A DNA stretch of 45,967 bases from Prevotella sp. (GTDB taxonomy: Bacteria; Bacteroidota; Bacteroidia; Bacteroidales; Bacteroidaceae), in contig JAKVJW010000023.1 in the NCBI GenBank assembly GCA_022486815.1, positions 1 through 45,967 on the forward strand. The letters run 5' to 3'. The position numbers and the translations under genes are program-made. The notes beneath the pieces are model-generated. The model saw only the letters and a list, made by a program, of their open reading frames with translations, had not been told where the DNA came from and searched no databases. Each line of letters starts with the position of its first letter. The first letter of the stretch is position 1. Positions 43,847-45,967 of this stretch are shown here, in pieces.

Positions 43847-43972
43847 ATTTAAGGTCTTAGTATACAGTCTTCTGAAAATATATTTCCTTTCGATTTACAA
43901 GGCTGCTTATATGAAGGATAATTATTAATGTAGCTGATGGTTTCGTGTCGCAGATAAAAGGTCTAAAAATAT

Positions 43973-44013
43973 TTATCCTGTCTTTTACCTCTATAGAATA
44001 AAAGACAGGATAA
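43973..44013 (-). terminator. Terminator after the Bax-inhibitor-1 gene
   Basis: A perfect 14-bp inverted repeat, TTATCCTGTCTTTT (43973-43986) and AAAAGACAGGATAA (44000-44013), 22 bp after the stop, followed on the minus strand by AATATTTTTAG. Confidence 0.8.
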
Positions 44014-44035
44014 GTAATGGTGAGGGGAACCCTAT

Positions 44036-44776
44036 TTAATGGTTATTGCTATTTCCGAATATTCTTAAAAGATAAAGGAAAAGATTAATAAAGTCCATAT
44101 AAAGGTTTAAAGCCCCGAGTAATGCAAGCTTCTGGGCCCCTTCATTAACTTCATATTGTGTAGAGAGAACTCGTTTCATTTTCTGGGTGTCCCATGCAGT
44201 TAGACCTACGAAAATTGCGATACCTATATATGAAAGGATGTAATCAAAAGTAGCACTCTTAAGAAATAGATTTACTAGTGTAGCAATAACTAGCCCAATA
44301 AGAGCCATAAAGCAAATATTCCCGATGGAACTAAGATCTTTTTTAGTAGTAGTACCATAAACTGCCATTACACCGAATGTTCCTGCTGTAATGAAGAATA
44401 CTTTGGCAATTGATGTCATCGTATAAATCATGAAAATAGAGGAAAACAGTACCCCGTTAAGAACAGAATACAGAATAAACATGAAGGTAGCAGTACCTAA
44501 CGAGAACCTGTTAATACCTGCACTGACGCCAATAACCAAGGCAAATTCCCCAATAATGAGCCCCCACATGATTGCAGAATTCGTATAGATAGCTCTTAAT
44601 AGGTTAGGACTACTAGCTACACCGAAAGCTGTCACACCTGTGATAATCAATGCCAAAGTCATCCATACGTACATTTTCCTCGTGAGAATAGGGAGGGCTA
44701 GATTTAACTCTCTGGTTTTGCTTTGGCGTGGTTCCTCATAATGATTCAATGAGTTATACAATTCTTCTTCTGTCAT
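44036..44776 (-). CDS. Bax inhibitor-1 / YccA family membrane protein
   Basis: A 246-residue protein with about seven membrane helices from residue 34 on. FGVMAVYGTTTKKDLSSIGNICFMALIGLVIA and FVGLTAWDTQKMKRVL are typical of the family. Bacterial members are pH-sensitive calcium-leak channels or partners of the FtsH protease; the exact role here is unknown. A consensus promoter lies at 44804-44834 (minus: TTG, 20 nt, TATATTTG). Confidence 0.9.
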   Translation of the reverse strand: MTEEELYNSLNHYEEPRQSKTRELNLALPILTRKMYVWMTLALIITGVTAFGVASSPNLLRAIYTNSAIMWGLIIGEFALVIGVSAGINRFSLGTATFMFILYSVLNGVLFSSIFMIYTMTSIAKVFFITAGTFGVMAVYGTTTKKDLSSIGNICFMALIGLVIATLVNLFLKSATFDYILSYIGIAIFVGLTAWDTQKMKRVLSTQYEVNEGAQKLALLGALNLYMDFINLFLYLLRIFGNSNNH

Positions 44777-44803
44777 AAATGTCTTCTTTTATATTTATCT
44801 TTG

Positions 44804-44834
44804 CAAATATAGGGCCATTGTACAAAATAAACAA
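44804..44834 (-). promoter_or_regulatory. Promoter of the Bax-inhibitor-1 gene
   Basis: On the minus strand TTG (44832-44834), 20 nt, then TATATTTG (44804-44811). The overlapping plus strand also reads TATCTTTG (44796-44803), forming a palindrome. Confidence 0.6.
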
Positions 44835-44927
44835 GAAAAAATATGAATTTTAACTTTTCCTGAAGATGAAATAATATTGTTTCTTAACATCATTCTAAAT
44901 TAAATTCTGATATGATTGCTCATCGTT

Positions 44928-45269
44928 TCATTTTTCTATGTCGTTACATTCACACTTTACGACATAAATCTTCTGTGAAAAGAAATCCTTGAAGAGTTCT
45001 TTGGCATAATTCCAGTTTTCCTTATTGATGCAATATTTAACTTTAGGAGGAATAATAGTTCCTTGTATTAATCCGGCATCTTTTAATTCCTTTAGATGCT
45101 GACTGACTGTCGCTTTTGAGATTGGAAGTTCGTCGTTAATATCTCCAAAGTAACATTCTTCTTGTTTTGTCAGAAACTGCATGATTTGAACTCTTGCAGG
45201 GTGACCTAATGCTTTTGCAAAACCTGCTATCTGTTCTGTTTTTATACTGTATTTCTTTTCCTTGTCCAT
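44928..45269 (-). CDS. ArsR-family transcriptional regulator
   Basis: A 113-residue winged-helix regulator (FAKALGHPARVQIMQFLTKQEECYFGDINDELPISKATVSQHLKEL). ArsR/SmtB proteins leave DNA on binding metal or metalloid. The usual ELCVCDL site is only ECYFGD here (C39), but C80 and a C-terminal C106-x-C108 could bind a soft metal. No efflux or metal-handling gene stands next to it, so its target lies elsewhere or is itself. Some family members respond to other signals. Confidence 0.88.
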   Translation of the reverse strand: MDKEKKYSIKTEQIAGFAKALGHPARVQIMQFLTKQEECYFGDINDELPISKATVSQHLKELKDAGLIQGTIIPPKVKYCINKENWNYAKELFKDFFSQKIYVVKCECNDIEK

Positions 45270-45270
45270 A

Positions 45271-45840
45271 TATCAATTATATTAGAAATTCTAGATATTT
45301 GTTTTTCTAGTTTAAGTTTTTGGAATATGTTTTTGTTTTAATAAGGAATGCTATATATGTCCTCTATTTCTTATTAGTTGGGGAATTATTATTACATGGG
45401 ATGTTTGGGTCAGACCTAAGTCATACCATTTAAGTAAGACAATCCTTTTATGTTCGCAAACATACGAACAATATTTTGATATTACAATTAATTTTGAATA
45501 CATCTTGATGAAATTAAGAAACTTTAAGCTAGAGGCACTGTAAATATATATGTTGTATGAACATCCACCCTAGAATTAAGACCGCTTTTCAATAGATGTC
45601 TTAAAAACGGGTTTTGGATTCCGCTCTTCATAGAGTAGGCTTAGTCTGTAATAATGTTAAGAGAATCCTGATTTTAGCTAGTTAATTCAATTTCAGAGTT
45701 TTCTTCTCTAATATATAGATTAAAATAAGTATGATGTTCAATTATCTGATTATTCTAATTAAATAAGGTATATGAGCTTTTAAGACTTGATTTATATCAA
45801 TAGAAGAAAAAAAACGAACTTTTTTTCAATTTTTTCTGTA
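45271..45840. other. Intergenic stretch without recognisable gene
   Basis: About 570 bp of A/T-rich DNA between the arsR gene and the rightmost promoter. Apart from the ArsR-type operator I see no ORF, RNA gene or repeat that I can support. Confidence 0.6.
45451..45470 (-). promoter_or_regulatory. Candidate ArsR operator over a promoter
   Basis: TGTTCG-caaacata-CGAACA is a perfect 6-bp inverted repeat with an 8-bp spacer. On the minus strand the spacer is TATGTTTG, a -7 box, with a TTG 20 nt upstream. It would drive the arsR gene with a ~180-nt leader, and the protein itself is the likely binder. Confidence 0.5.
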
Positions 45841-45845
45841 AAAGA

Positions 45846-45967
45846 TTTGGCGGTTAGGAACAAAAGCCCTATCTTTGCAACCGCTTTCGGACGAAGAGCC
45901 CGGGAGCAAAGAAAGAGTTCTTTGAAAAGATTATCATAAAACAGACAGGCAGTAACGAGAAGCGGGA
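45846..45967 (+). promoter_or_regulatory. Strong promoter and leader, probably of an rRNA operon
   Basis: TTTG (45846-45849), 20 nt, then TATCTTTG (45870-45877) is a full-consensus promoter with an A/T-rich block before it. The transcript begins with non-coding leader sequence including AGAGTTCTTTGAAAAGATTA (45915-45934), which resembles the leaders in front of Bacteroidetes 16S rRNA genes. The rRNA itself would lie beyond the window, so the call rests on resemblance only. Confidence 0.55.

Noticed and set aside
1..45967. tRNA genes and CRISPR arrays
   Set aside because: Scanning both strands for the T-loop motif and for regularly spaced repeats gave no candidate.

Overview
This window looks like a Bacteroidales chromosome (Bacteroidaceae/Prevotellaceae-like). 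The evidence is a low-GC sequence, promoters of the Bacteroidetes type (TTTG, 19-20 nt, TAnnTTTG) with almost no Shine-Dalgarno sequences, a SusB-like GH97 glucosidase, and a carbamoyltransferase of the succinylornithine type known from Bacteroides fragilis. All species-level statements are inference. I saw no tRNA, CRISPR array or prophage.

Layout. 1-5.5 kb (minus): 3'-truncated GH97, LpxH, a MIP18/DUF59 protein, RadC, a GT2 glycosyltransferase and EF-P. 5.6-9.1 kb (plus): rpmH, a PASTA-domain membrane protein, an RluD-type pseudouridine synthase and Ddl, ending in a strong hairpin terminator. 9.2-20.7 kb: a glycerol / glycerol-3-phosphate locus. A minus-strand series runs glpA-glpB-glpC-glpK-glpF-secreted HAD phosphatase-OprP-like porin. 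Facing away on the plus strand are a DeoR/GlpR regulator and a PlsB/PlsC-like acyltransferase. Together they could take glycerol or glycerol phosphates from the outer membrane to dihydroxyacetone phosphate and, through the acyltransferase, into lipid. 20.8-26.9 kb (minus): a TolC-MFP-RND efflux operon with a small P-II-like gene at its end and two palindromic operators bracketing its promoter. 27.1-28.1 kb: a 339-residue protein of the YjgF/chorismatase fold with chorismatase-like active-site residues.

28.3-42.6 kb (minus) is an arginine/proline biosynthesis block: argR, a GNAT acyltransferase (candidate N-acylglutamate synthase), argG, two small PspC proteins, argC, argD, a ModF-like double ATPase, proC, an XRE-cupin regulator, an acyl-CoA synthetase, proB, proA and an N-acyl(succinyl)ornithine carbamoyltransferase. 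ARG-box-like operators lie at argR and at the GNAT gene.

41.8-43.9 kb holds mobile DNA: two diverged copies of a ~190-bp MITE-like element with terminal inverted repeats and 6-8 bp target duplications, and an internally deleted IS982-family element inserted at the edge of the second copy. 44-46 kb: a Bax-inhibitor-1 family membrane protein, an ArsR-family regulator with a probable operator over its promoter, and, at the right edge, a strong plus-strand promoter and leader that look like the start of an rRNA operon.

The observations I rate highest are the MITE pair with the nested IS, the glp locus extended by a periplasmic phosphatase, porin and acyltransferase, the chorismatase-like protein, Ser at the specificity position of the carbamoyltransferase, and the GNAT gene as a candidate for the first step of the pathway.
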